Part shown: in pieces, positions 20,532 through 28,760 of the stretch
Numbering within the stretch: the first letter of the stretch is position 1
How the letters are laid out: each line of letters starts with the position of its first letter
Assembly: GCF_040717535.1 (NCBI RefSeq)
Contig: NZ_JBFEFI010000004.1
Location: 124,001-188,000, forward strand
From: Thalassoglobus sp. JC818
GTDB taxonomy: Bacteria; Planctomycetota; Planctomycetia; Planctomycetales; Planctomycetaceae
DNA length: 64,000 nucleotides
Direction: 5' to 3'
The notes under the pieces: generated by a model
Told to the model about the DNA's origin: nothing
Databases searched by the model: none
Seen by the model: the letters and a program-made list of their open reading frames with translations, nothing else
Translations under genes and position numbers: made by a program

Positions 20532-21560
20532 ATGGATCGCTATCAAAAACAGATTTTATTCCACGGAGTCGGAGAGGAAGGCCAAAAACGGCTGCTAAAG
20601 AGTCGCGTCACTGTCATCGGTTGCGGGGCTCTTGGTTCGGTGATTGCCCAAACACTGGTGCGTGCTGGCGTGGGGTATCTGAGAATTGTCGATCGTGATT
20701 TCGTCGACCTGTCCAACCTTCAACGGCAGGTCCTCTACGACGAACAAGATGTTCAGCAACGACTCCCGAAAGCTGTTGCTGCGCAGAGCAAACTCAAACA
20801 GATCAACAGCGAAATTGAAATCGAAGCGATCGTCGCTGACGTTCATTGCGGGAACGTTCTCGAATTAGTCAAGGATGCAGACCTCATCCTCGACGGGACG
20901 GACAATTTCGAGATTCGATTTCTGATCAATGATGCGTCGATTGAGTCATCGATCCCATGGATTCACGCTGGATGCGTCGGAAGCCATGGACAAATCATGA
21001 CCATTCTGCCCGGTGAAACAGCCTGTTTGCGATGTTTGATGCCCGAGATTCCCGATCCCGGATCGTCTGAAACCTGCGACACCGCAGGAGTGCTGGCATC
21101 GGCCATTCAAGTGGTTGCGTCGCTGCAGGTTGTTGACGCGATCAAATATCTGACCGGACAGGCCGACCAGATTTCGCGTTCCTTAACGATCGTCGACGTC
21201 TGGGATGGGTCTCTTCGCAAACTCGACACGAGCCAATTGAATCAAGCGAAAACTTGCCCCTGCTGTTCCGGAAACGATCGCGTCTGGCTTCGAGGAGACC
21301 GCGGCTCACACTCAACAGTATTGTGCGGACGCAATGCAGTTCAGTTCACACCGTCGACAGAAATGAGGCTCGCGTTCTCCGAACTTGAGAAGCGACTCGC
21401 CAGTCAAGGATCGGTGCGGAACAACTCTTTCCTCTTGATTTTCAAGCCCAGTAGTTCTGACCATGAATTGACGATCTTCCAAAACGGACGAGCGATCATC
21501 AGTGGAACCGAAGACCTGGTAGAAGCCCGAGCGATCTATACGCGTTACATTGGTCAGTAA
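20532..21560 (+). CDS. ThiF/MoeB-family adenylyltransferase
   Basis: This E1-like enzyme (342 residues) would activate the C-terminus of a small sulfur-carrier protein such as MoaD or ThiS with ATP. It has the nucleotide-binding VIGCGALGS, DRDFVDLSNLQRQ, the DGTDNFEIRFLINDA block and the zinc-ligand pairs CLRC and CPCC. The segment SSETCDTAGVL carries the probable catalytic Cys. The last 80 residues form an extra domain that is not rhodanese-like by eye. Choice between MoeB, ThiF and a combined enzyme cannot be made from sequence alone, and no MoaD or ThiS gene lies nearby. The ATG overlaps no other gene. Confidence 0.88.
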   Translation: MDRYQKQILFHGVGEEGQKRLLKSRVTVIGCGALGSVIAQTLVRAGVGYLRIVDRDFVDLSNLQRQVLYDEQDVQQRLPKAVAAQSKLKQINSEIEIEAIVADVHCGNVLELVKDADLILDGTDNFEIRFLINDASIESSIPWIHAGCVGSHGQIMTILPGETACLRCLMPEIPDPGSSETCDTAGVLASAIQVVASLQVVDAIKYLTGQADQISRSLTIVDVWDGSLRKLDTSQLNQAKTCPCCSGNDRVWLRGDRGSHSTVLCGRNAVQFTPSTEMRLAFSELEKRLASQGSVRNNSFLLIFKPSSSDHELTIFQNGRAIISGTEDLVEARAIYTRYIGQ

Positions 21561-21770
21561 GCACGAGTTCATCATCCCAACGCAAATAGTGGAGTCGTTG
21601 CCAACTGAATGGACCTCAAAGACGTATCATGGTTATTGAAATTGTGCACTGGTCTGTTTTCACATCGGGAAATCCGACTTTGCACCAGAATTGGCGGCCT
21701 AAATCGTTCTGTGAAGTGTTGAAAAGAACTCTGCCCCGAAGAATTTGTGAAGTCATCGAGGAATGAAGCT

Positions 21771-22499
21771 ATGAAACTGTCTCAGAAAACATTTCTCACA
21801 CTCTTCTCGTTTGGACTTGGGATTTCGATCTGTGCAGCGGTTGAGCAGACTGTCTCCTCGCAGAATGCTTCCAAGAAAGCACTCGAATCGCTGAACGAAG
21901 TCATTGGCGAATGGCGAGGAACAGGGCAAGTCCGACGCGGATCAAACGCCGGAGCGTGGCGGCAATCTGGACAGTTCGAGTGGGATTTCAGCAGCGACTC
22001 CCCGGCCATTCGATACATTGTCAGAGACGGAAAGCTGACAACTTCTGCTTCAATCACCTGGTCGCCAACTGAGAAGTTCTCGCTTCAACTTCAGCAGCCC
22101 GACGGAACTGAGCGAACTTATCAGGGAGACTGGGAGAACGGAAAACTGGTCGTCAGCTCAAATGCAGACGACGATGGCGTACGTTATCGAATCACAATCA
22201 CTCCACTGAACGAAAAACGTCTGCTCGTGCTCCATGAGAAGACTTCTTCGGGCGGAACGAGCTTCTTCCGAATCGCCGAAGTCGGCAACACTCGGGCCGG
22301 AACGCGTCTCGCCCTTCCAGGAGGAGGAATGCGTGAGTGTGTTGTCACCGGCGGAACAGCCCAGACTGCGGTGACACACAACGGAGAGACGTATTTCGTC
22401 TGCTGCACCGGTTGCAAGCAAGCATTCGAAGATGACCCGGAAGGCATCATCGCTGACTTCAAAGCCCGACTCAGCGAGCGTCTGAAAACGTCAGAGTGA
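21771..22499 (+). CDS. Secreted protein with DUF1579-like and YHS-like domains
   Basis: The 242-residue protein has a signal peptide (TFLTLFSFGLGISICAA) and an N-terminal beta-barrel-like part, with the segment LNEVIGEWRGTGQVRRG typical of DUF1579-type proteins that bind small ligands or lipids. Near the C-terminus the segment from RECVVTGGTA to GCKQAFEDDPEG, with YFVCCTGCK inside it, resembles a YHS/TRASH metal-sensing domain, though the typical first Cys pair is only partly present. The function is therefore unknown and may involve metal binding in the periplasm. GAGGA lies about 8 nt upstream of the ATG at 21771; a GTG at 21747 is possible. No operon partner is evident. Confidence 0.72.
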   Translation: MKLSQKTFLTLFSFGLGISICAAVEQTVSSQNASKKALESLNEVIGEWRGTGQVRRGSNAGAWRQSGQFEWDFSSDSPAIRYIVRDGKLTTSASITWSPTEKFSLQLQQPDGTERTYQGDWENGKLVVSSNADDDGVRYRITITPLNEKRLLVLHEKTSSGGTSFFRIAEVGNTRAGTRLALPGGGMRECVVTGGTAQTAVTHNGETYFVCCTGCKQAFEDDPEGIIADFKARLSERLKTSE

Positions 22500-22511
22500 A
22501 TCGCGAGTTGG

Positions 22512-23057
22512 TCATTCGCTTTCGGAAGCTTCTGTTTCCCAGCGATACTGTTTGGCTTCGGCGTCCCAAAGCAGTCTTTTCTGATCAGTTTCAGCTGTGA
22601 AATTGAACGTCTGCTTTTTGCCGGGTTGTGAGATCGTCACTGAATTCACCTGATCATGCATCTCGATCAGGATCTTGTTTTCAACACGCAGATGATGCCG
22701 TCCTGCAGCTGGCTTTAGTTCGAAAAAAATCCATGTGTGACGAACTTCGTTCTCAATTCCAACAGGTTGAAACTCAAGCTTCTTTTCGCCGGACGTGACT
22801 TCGAAGTTTTCTCTCACGTAATCAAAGATTGTCTCCACTGCGGCGGGTTCTTCCATTCGAAAAAGTCGATCCGTCCGCTTGCGTAGAACTTTCTCCAGAT
22901 CAACGGACGCGACTCGAACCGAAACCTCGAAACAGGCTGACTGATCATTCCATTCCATCTCGGCGTGGCTGGAATGAAACGGATGCGCATCAGCCTGATT
23001 CACCAAGCCCAGCCCGCACGAAACAACGACTCCCCAAATCCAGAAGCGGCTGATCAT
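22512..23057 (-). CDS. DUF6702 family secreted protein
   Basis: The 181-residue protein has a signal peptide (FWIWGVVVSCGLGLVNQADA) and a beta-rich body that starts HPFHSSHAEMEWN, the typical DUF6702 opening. The family is uncharacterised. Its start codon overlaps the stop of the M1 peptidase by 4 bp (ATGA), so the two are translationally coupled and probably act together at the cell envelope. No catalytic residues can be identified. The GAGGAAGAGGA stretch just upstream serves as ribosome binding site but also lies in the coding tail of the M1 gene. Confidence in the family is moderate and in the gene very high. Confidence 0.85.
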   Translation of the reverse strand: MISRFWIWGVVVSCGLGLVNQADAHPFHSSHAEMEWNDQSACFEVSVRVASVDLEKVLRKRTDRLFRMEEPAAVETIFDYVRENFEVTSGEKKLEFQPVGIENEVRHTWIFFELKPAAGRHHLRVENKILIEMHDQVNSVTISQPGKKQTFNFTAETDQKRLLWDAEAKQYRWETEASESE

Positions 23058-25399
23058 TCCTCTTCCTCCTCTTTGTCGTCGTCGTCCTTTTCGGCATCTG
23101 CAGCTTTCTGCATCGGATTCTTACTCTTGCTCTCTTTGAAGAGTTGGAACCGAGACTTCCTGATGCGTCGCGGCCAGTAGTTGTTGTCCGTATCGGTGTC
23201 AGCAGTTTCCAATTGTGGGTCGATTGTGATCGACTCAATCGTTTTGTCGGTGATGAACATCTTCGAGACGCGTTGATTGTTCCGCCGCCAGATTTCAGCC
23301 GGAATCCGTAACTCCTGAGACGATTCGTCTTCGAACTCAATCTTCAGTAGAATCGGCATGACAAGCCCTCCGAGATTCTCGAAGTCGAACACGTAAAAGT
23401 TCCGGCGTTCTTCGAGAAGTTCACGCTCATCGTCATCGAGCGAGTTTAGAAATCGTTGATAAGCTTTGCGGTCCGCTTCGGTAATGTCCAGATCATCAAA
23501 GTCGTTATAGAAGTCCTTGAGTATCGGATATCGATCAGCCCGCTTGGGGAGGTCTTTGTTTCGCTGATCTGAAATGGATTCCGGTTTTTCGTCCCGTTCT
23601 TTCTGCTTCAACGGTTTTGTGACGTCAGGATCGGGTGATTCGAGCGTAAAGAGGTGAACGTCGGTGATGGCGATATCAGTATGGTCAGTCGTGTAGAACC
23701 AACCTCGCCAAAACCAGTCGAGATCTACCCCGGAAGCGTCTTCCATTGTTCGGAAGAAATCCGAAGGGGTCGGTCGCTTGAACTTCCAACGTTGGGCGTA
23801 TTCTTTGAACGCGAAGTCGAAGAGTTCACGTCCGAGGACTGTTTCGCGAAGAATCGTGAGTGCCGTCGCTGGCTTTGCGTAGGCATTGCTTCCGAACTCA
23901 AGAATCGACTCTGAGTTCGTCATAATCGGCACCTGGTTATGACTTCGCATATATGGCACGATTAACTCAGGAACCCCACGACGTGACGGGTAGTCATCCT
24001 CCCATTCCTGTTCTGTGAGATACTGCAGAAAGGTGTTGATGCCTTCGTCCATCCAAGTCCATTGTCGTTCATCGCTGTTGACGATCATTGGGAAGTAATT
24101 GTGCCCGACTTCGTGAATGATGACCGAGATCAAACCATACTTCGTTCGCTCTGAATACGTTCCGTCTTCTTCAGGACGAGGACCGTTGAAGCAGATCATC
24201 GGATATTCCATCCCGTACACCGGACCGTTGACGGAGATCGCCACCGGATAGGGATAGGAAAAGGTGTACCGGGAATAGACATCAAGAGTGTGAATGATTG
24301 ACTGCGTAGAGTACTTGCTCCACAACGGTTCAGCTTCGTTGGGGTAATACGACATCGCCATCACGGAATGCCCGTCCACGCTGTGATGCATGGCGTCCCA
24401 GATAAACTTCCGGGACGAGGCGAAAGCAACATCGCGGACGTTGTCTGCTTTAAAGATCCAGGTCTTCTGCCCTTCAGGCTTGGACTTCTCGTTCTCCTTG
24501 GCTTCATCAGGAGTGACGATGAAGACCGGCGACTTCGCTGTCTTGGCTTTTTCCAAACGTTCTCGCTGTTTCTCAGTGAGCACATCCGCCGAGTTCTGAA
24601 GCACGCCCGAAGCTGCCACGACGTGGTCATCAGGCACGGTAATCCTGATGAGGAAGTCGCCGAGTTCGAGTGTGAATTCTCCGCGCCCCAAAAACTGCTT
24701 GTGCTGCCAGCCGGTGTAATCCGTGTAAGCGACGAGACGTGGATACCAGTGAGCAACTTCGTAGATGTTGTTTTGATCCTTCTCAAAAAACTCGTATCCG
24801 GTGCGACCTCCGATGAGGTCGCTGTTGTTCATCTCGTAGTTCCAGCGAACCACAAACGTCACTGACTCCTTTGGAGCGAGAGGTTGAGGAAGATCGATGC
24901 GCATCATCGTTTTCACGATGTGATGATCGAGTTCCTGTCCCTGAGCATCCACAAGTTCCGTGATCGTCATTGTGCCATCGAACGTTTCTCTGGCGCGGAT
25001 GCGTTGAAGAGCTTCTGTTGAGAGTCGATTCAGTGCTGGAGCGGTCGCTGAAAGCGAGGCATCGGAATCCGGAGAGAAGATGTTCGCGTCGAGCTGCATC
25101 CATAAGTAAGAGAGTGGATGCGGCGAATAGTTGTAGTAGGTGACCTCTTCGGCACCGGTGATGGTTTTCTTCTCATCATCCAGCTGAACGTCGATGATGT
25201 AATTCGCTCGCTGTTGCCAGTACTCCGGTCCAGGTGCTCCCGATCCGAGGCGGGTCTCTGTAGGAGTTGGCAGAACTTCATCAAGCTGCCGAAATGAATC
25301 GACCTGATTGTACTTCCGATTCGTGACTTGAGATTCGCAGTTGCTCGTCAAAACGAACAGGAGCAACGCCGTCAGCACGCAGGCACAAAATCGCATCAT
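23054..25399 (-). CDS. M1 family zinc metallopeptidase (secreted)
   Basis: The 781-residue protein has an N-terminal signal peptide and a gluzincin catalytic domain. The zinc site is HEVGH (residues 429-433) with the third ligand Glu452 (WMDEGIN), 18 residues after the motif as in family M1. Upstream is GMEYP (396-400), the counterpart of the GxMEN exopeptidase loop with a Tyr instead of Asn. The first 300 residues are the beta-saddle domain. The C-terminus is very acidic and Lys-rich (KDDDDKEEEEE). It should trim peptides in the periplasm or outside. The ATGA overlap with the DUF6702 gene marks an operon. Confidence 0.93.
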   Translation of the reverse strand: MMRFCACVLTALLLFVLTSNCESQVTNRKYNQVDSFRQLDEVLPTPTETRLGSGAPGPEYWQQRANYIIDVQLDDEKKTITGAEEVTYYNYSPHPLSYLWMQLDANIFSPDSDASLSATAPALNRLSTEALQRIRARETFDGTMTITELVDAQGQELDHHIVKTMMRIDLPQPLAPKESVTFVVRWNYEMNNSDLIGGRTGYEFFEKDQNNIYEVAHWYPRLVAYTDYTGWQHKQFLGRGEFTLELGDFLIRITVPDDHVVAASGVLQNSADVLTEKQRERLEKAKTAKSPVFIVTPDEAKENEKSKPEGQKTWIFKADNVRDVAFASSRKFIWDAMHHSVDGHSVMAMSYYPNEAEPLWSKYSTQSIIHTLDVYSRYTFSYPYPVAISVNGPVYGMEYPMICFNGPRPEEDGTYSERTKYGLISVIIHEVGHNYFPMIVNSDERQWTWMDEGINTFLQYLTEQEWEDDYPSRRGVPELIVPYMRSHNQVPIMTNSESILEFGSNAYAKPATALTILRETVLGRELFDFAFKEYAQRWKFKRPTPSDFFRTMEDASGVDLDWFWRGWFYTTDHTDIAITDVHLFTLESPDPDVTKPLKQKERDEKPESISDQRNKDLPKRADRYPILKDFYNDFDDLDITEADRKAYQRFLNSLDDDERELLEERRNFYVFDFENLGGLVMPILLKIEFEDESSQELRIPAEIWRRNNQRVSKMFITDKTIESITIDPQLETADTDTDNNYWPRRIRKSRFQLFKESKSKNPMQKAADAEKDDDDKEEEEE

Positions 25400-25512
25400 T
25401 GTCTCATCAGCTCGAGAAATTCTCAGGTGCTTACAATCAAAAGTTTGCCTGTGAATTATGACGAGTCGAAAAGATGAGTGTCTACGCGATGCGCAAGCAA
25501 CTTTCCAGAAGT

Positions 25513-26127
25513 TTAAAAGAAGATTGGCTCAACGGTCGGCCCATCGACTTCGACTCCTGGAGGGCCATCGAAGTGTTCTTCGACGAATCTGTCCCACTCA
25601 TCGCGAGTCTTCTTGGAGACCATCTCGGACATTTTCGCATTGCATTCATCGCAAAGCATCATCGGTGAGCCCCCTGCCAGTCCATCGGTCGAGAGGTCAA
25701 CGATAAGATCTTCGTCGATGAACAGCCCGACAATTTCGTACCGATGGCAATCGCTTCGCGGTTTGCTGCAGAATGTGCACTGCTCAATTCCATACATGGG
25801 ATCAGCGGACTGCTCACCTTCAGAGAGTGTGTCATCCGCAGCCTGAGAATCGTCAACGTCCGATGCTGCGTCTTCCCGATTGACACTCTGCTTTTCGAAG
25901 AAGTCTCGCATATTCTGAGTTGTCTCCTCGGAATAGCGACTCCGCATCTGCAGTGCACAGAAGATGCAGATCGCCATCTCGAAGACAGTTTCTCCGCCGA
26001 CAACACTCTTCAAAACGGTGAACAGATCATGCGATTCGCAGAACTCTTGCCCGCAGTCGATGCATTGAGTGAAAGGTTTTTCGGTGTACTCAGAATAGAA
26101 TTCGCGCGGAGTTTTCTTCCGGTCCAT
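25513..26127 (-). CDS. Protein with two cysteine clusters, function unknown
   Basis: I cannot name this family. The 204-residue product contains CIDCGQEFCESH followed 30 residues later by CIFC, and further on CTFCSKPRSDCH and CDEC. Both sets look like zinc ribbon or knuckle sites. The stretch between them is Ser/Asp/Glu-rich and probably disordered. The C-terminal segment is rich in Asp/Glu and Pro. There is no signal peptide, so a cytoplasmic protein that binds metal or nucleic acid is likely. The ATG at 26127 is preferred over the TTG at 26154; neither has a strong ribosome site. It belongs to the minus-strand run of genes from 28170 to 22512. Confidence 0.6.
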   Translation of the reverse strand: MDRKKTPREFYSEYTEKPFTQCIDCGQEFCESHDLFTVLKSVVGGETVFEMAICIFCALQMRSRYSEETTQNMRDFFEKQSVNREDAASDVDDSQAADDTLSEGEQSADPMYGIEQCTFCSKPRSDCHRYEIVGLFIDEDLIVDLSTDGLAGGSPMMLCDECNAKMSEMVSKKTRDEWDRFVEEHFDGPPGVEVDGPTVEPIFF

Positions 26128-26294
26128 AATTGTTCGGCCATCAACTCTAATCAATCAGCGTAACTGTAAGTGTCCTGGCGCCGGACCGGCGAAGCCCAGT
26201 CGAGGTCAATGTTCGATCCCTCAAAAGATCGACAATCAAACCGACTGGAATTGTCTCCGCCTGAATGCCTTAACGTGCCCTGCTCCTTGAAGAA

Positions 26295-26528
26295 TCAGGC
26301 AGGATCAATCGTTTCGTCTCCGTCAGAATGAACATCGATAAACTGAACGGCGCGTTCTGAGTCTTTTTGTAGAACGAACAGGCGAACAGCCGTGACTCCG
26401 GTGAAACCGCCCTGATGCTCATTCTCGATTTCACACCGAATCCCTTCTCCCTCCAGTGCTGCGCGAATCACTTCCGCTTGTGCGATATTGGTGGTTGTAA
26501 AAATAGGGACGAGTGAGTCTTCGGACAT
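26295..26528 (-). CDS. DUF2007 family protein
   Basis: The 77-residue protein starts at the ATG at 26528, with an AAAGAGA stretch just upstream. It matches the short DUF2007 (putative signal-transducing) domain: LVPIFTTTNIAQAEVIRAALEGEGI, then a C-terminal strand-loop that ends in VLQKDSERAVQFI. Members are cytoplasmic and their role is unknown. It lies 25 bp downstream of the EF-hand gene and should be cotranscribed with it. The longer frame from 26726 overlaps the EF-hand gene and is not used. Confidence 0.82.
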   Translation of the reverse strand: MSEDSLVPIFTTTNIAQAEVIRAALEGEGIRCEIENEHQGGFTGVTAVRLFVLQKDSERAVQFIDVHSDGDETIDPA

Positions 26529-26553
26529 CGGTGTGTCTCTTTCTTTGTCGATT

Positions 26554-28170
26554 TCATTGCTGTTGAAATGACTCCGCAGCTTCTGCTTCGGAAAGTTCCA
26601 GGAAGTTATCGCCGTTTTCGTCAAGTTCGTCAAACTTCTCTCGGCCCCCCAAAAATTCACGCCAGGAAATTTCTCCGTCGAGGTTGTCATCCATCCGTCG
26701 AAACCAGACTGGTCCCGACGAATCATTCACCATTCGCCCCTGACGTGACTGCTCCATCTGATTGTTAACGGGATTGCGTTCCAGAATTTCTGGCTGACTG
26801 AAGGTCACATCAAACTCAGTTCGAAACTCGTCTTTGAGGAGTGCTCCATCCTGATTCATGTCGAACGCCAGAAGGCGTTCCTTGCCTTCAACGAACTCTC
26901 GCGTGTTTAAACGACGGTCAGCGTTGACATCGAGTATATCAAATAGATTCTGTGTCGACTCAAAGAGCGTCAGGACAAGCCGCCCCTGCTCAGCCAATCC
27001 GTCCATTGAAAAGAAGAACTTGATTTCGTCACGCGTCACCTGTTCGTTGCCATCAAGGTCGACCTCTTCGAACGGAACATTCGCTTGCAGCCCGAAGAAC
27101 TCAGCTTCGGACAGATAGCCGTTTTTGTCATTGTCCGACATGATGAACCGCACGAGATACAGCCGCGTAGCGTCAAAACGTTGATGGACATTGCTTCGTG
27201 CCTGCCACTTGACCTGCACTCCTCCTGCATCAATCACAGGTCGTGTTGTGCCATCAGACTCCCCCTTGAAGACCTCAACACGAGGAGGAGAGAGCGAGAC
27301 CTTCATCGCGTAGTCGGCAGGTGCAACTTGCAGGAATTTGCGAATCTCAACGGCATCCCAATTCCCATCGCTGTTGAAATCGAACCGTTCGAACTCGCGG
27401 TCAGAGAGCGCAGGAAACATGGTTCGAGGAACGACTTCGCTGAGTCCATAGAACTCCGGCAAGGCGCTGACTGTCGCTTCAACTTCTTCCGTATCTCGAA
27501 TGAAACGGAGAGCGATTGGGGAGTTATTGGTCGACGATTCTTGTTGAGCCTGAATGACGGAGAGCGGAAACGGCTGCAATTCTGCGACGCTCAAGGTTTC
27601 GTCGTCATCGAAATCCAATGCTTTCAAGATTTCCAGACCCTGCGTCACTTCGTCGCCGTCGATTCTCCCATCCGAATTCAAATCGAGGTCGTCGTACAGC
27701 CTCACCGATTGGGCGAGGTTTGCTTTCCTTTCAATTGAAAGCGGAGGTCCCAATGCCGACTGCAGAAACTCACTGAATTCTTCCTGCGAAACTCGTCCGT
27801 CTTCCGGAGCGATGTCGACCTGATTCCATTTCTCTTCGAGGCGAGGCGCTCCTTTTCGCAGTCTGCCAGAGACAGGAATTTGCTGAGCTTCAGCGTCAGT
27901 GAGAAAACCGTCTTGATCGGTATCGAGTTGCTTGAAAACCTCTGTGGCGTACTGACGCCGCAATTCATCGATGCTGAATCGCCCCGTCAGAAATTCCGCT
28001 TCAATGACCACCGGTCGCGTGGGACTCAGAAAAATGAGCCGGGCTGGTTCTTGCCTCTGCTGACCAATTGCGAACGACGAAATTGACAGAACGAATAGCA
28101 ACCCGCTGGACAATGTTCTGATGCTTCTCCGGATTGCCGACCCGCTCGCAGTGAAAGCTCTCTCAATCAT
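26554..28170 (-). CDS. Secreted protein with about eleven EF-hand calcium loops
   Basis: The 538-residue product has a signal peptide (TLSSGLLFVLSISSFAIG). Eleven EF-hand-like loops can be counted at about residues 83, 120, 162, 187, 264, 346, 371, 414, 437, 494 and 517. Examples are DTDQDGFLTDAE, DLNSDGRIDGDE, DFNSDGNWDAVE and DNLDGEISWREF. Some loops keep the Asp-x-Asp/Asn-x-Asp-Gly core, others (e.g. DVNADRRLNTRE) lack the Gly. It is probably a calcium-binding surface or periplasmic protein; no enzyme domain is seen. The ATG at 28170 follows GGGAG at 9 nt and starts the signal peptide. It leads an apparent operon with DUF2007 and perhaps the genes downstream. Confidence 0.85.
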   Translation of the reverse strand: MIERAFTASGSAIRRSIRTLSSGLLFVLSISSFAIGQQRQEPARLIFLSPTRPVVIEAEFLTGRFSIDELRRQYATEVFKQLDTDQDGFLTDAEAQQIPVSGRLRKGAPRLEEKWNQVDIAPEDGRVSQEEFSEFLQSALGPPLSIERKANLAQSVRLYDDLDLNSDGRIDGDEVTQGLEILKALDFDDDETLSVAELQPFPLSVIQAQQESSTNNSPIALRFIRDTEEVEATVSALPEFYGLSEVVPRTMFPALSDREFERFDFNSDGNWDAVEIRKFLQVAPADYAMKVSLSPPRVEVFKGESDGTTRPVIDAGGVQVKWQARSNVHQRFDATRLYLVRFIMSDNDKNGYLSEAEFFGLQANVPFEEVDLDGNEQVTRDEIKFFFSMDGLAEQGRLVLTLFESTQNLFDILDVNADRRLNTREFVEGKERLLAFDMNQDGALLKDEFRTEFDVTFSQPEILERNPVNNQMEQSRQGRMVNDSSGPVWFRRMDDNLDGEISWREFLGGREKFDELDENGDNFLELSEAEAAESFQQQ

Positions 28171-28626
28171 GGTCGAATTCTCCCGACATCCCCGGACGAT
28201 GCCCAAATCATTGCGAAAGTGCTCTCAGTGTGGAGTTTCCAAACTCGTGGAGAAGCAACTTCAAACATACTGAATCGGACCTCTTCAGCTTCATGAACCG
28301 AAACGCAGTCCCTCCTGGCTCATCTTCGCTTCGACTTGGCTGCTATTCCCACTCCCTGATTTCCCCCGGAATGTTTACGAACTAAACAACGACTTCTGTT
28401 GGCTGAGTCCGCCCTCCGTTGGACGAATCTCGCAAAAATGCGACGATTCATGCAGATTGGGCCGACTTTCCTCATCTGACACTCACTACGAAACTGACTG
28501 CCTTCATTGTCACTCGTTGGGTGCAATTCGTCTACCAAAGTGAGATATTCGCACCGATCTGACGGGCGGAATTCGGGACGTCCGACACAAATTCTCTGCT
28601 CGTTGAATGAGAAAGAGGACCGCAGC

Positions 28627-28656
28627 TTGACCGATTTTCCCAAACGTCTTTATACT
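28627..28656 (+). promoter_or_regulatory. Sigma70-type promoter of the TPR gene
   Basis: TTGACC at 28627-28632 and TATACT at 28651-28656 are separated by 18 bp, about 105 bp before the start codon. The -35 and -10 hexamers match the consensus at five of six positions each. The near-palindrome GTTTGAGTCAAAC (28661-28673) covers the expected transcription start. Confidence 0.65.
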
Positions 28657-28660
28657 AGCA

Positions 28661-28673
28661 GTTTGAGTCAAAC
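28661..28673. promoter_or_regulatory. Near-palindrome at the expected start of transcription
   Basis: GTTTGAGTCAAAC is an inverted repeat of 6 bp around a central G, positioned just after the -10 element. It could be an operator; no regulator is known. Confidence 0.3.
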
Positions 28674-28760
28674 GACTCACTGATCTCAAATGAATGCGAT
28701 TCTGACAACGACAAATTCTTTCACGGAAGAATTTCTGACACGCCTGATCGACGGACCGTC

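Larger units (their letters stand above)
28171..28760. other. Intergenic region between divergent EF-hand and TPR genes
   Basis: About 590 bp without a supported gene; a 107-codon minus-strand frame (28320-28643) has no recognisable feature and is rejected. The plus-strand promoter at 28627-28656 is the main feature. Confidence 0.5.

Noticed and set aside
28320-28643. 107-codon minus-strand frame
   Set aside because: Arg/Ser-rich random composition; no start signal; sits in a promoter region.
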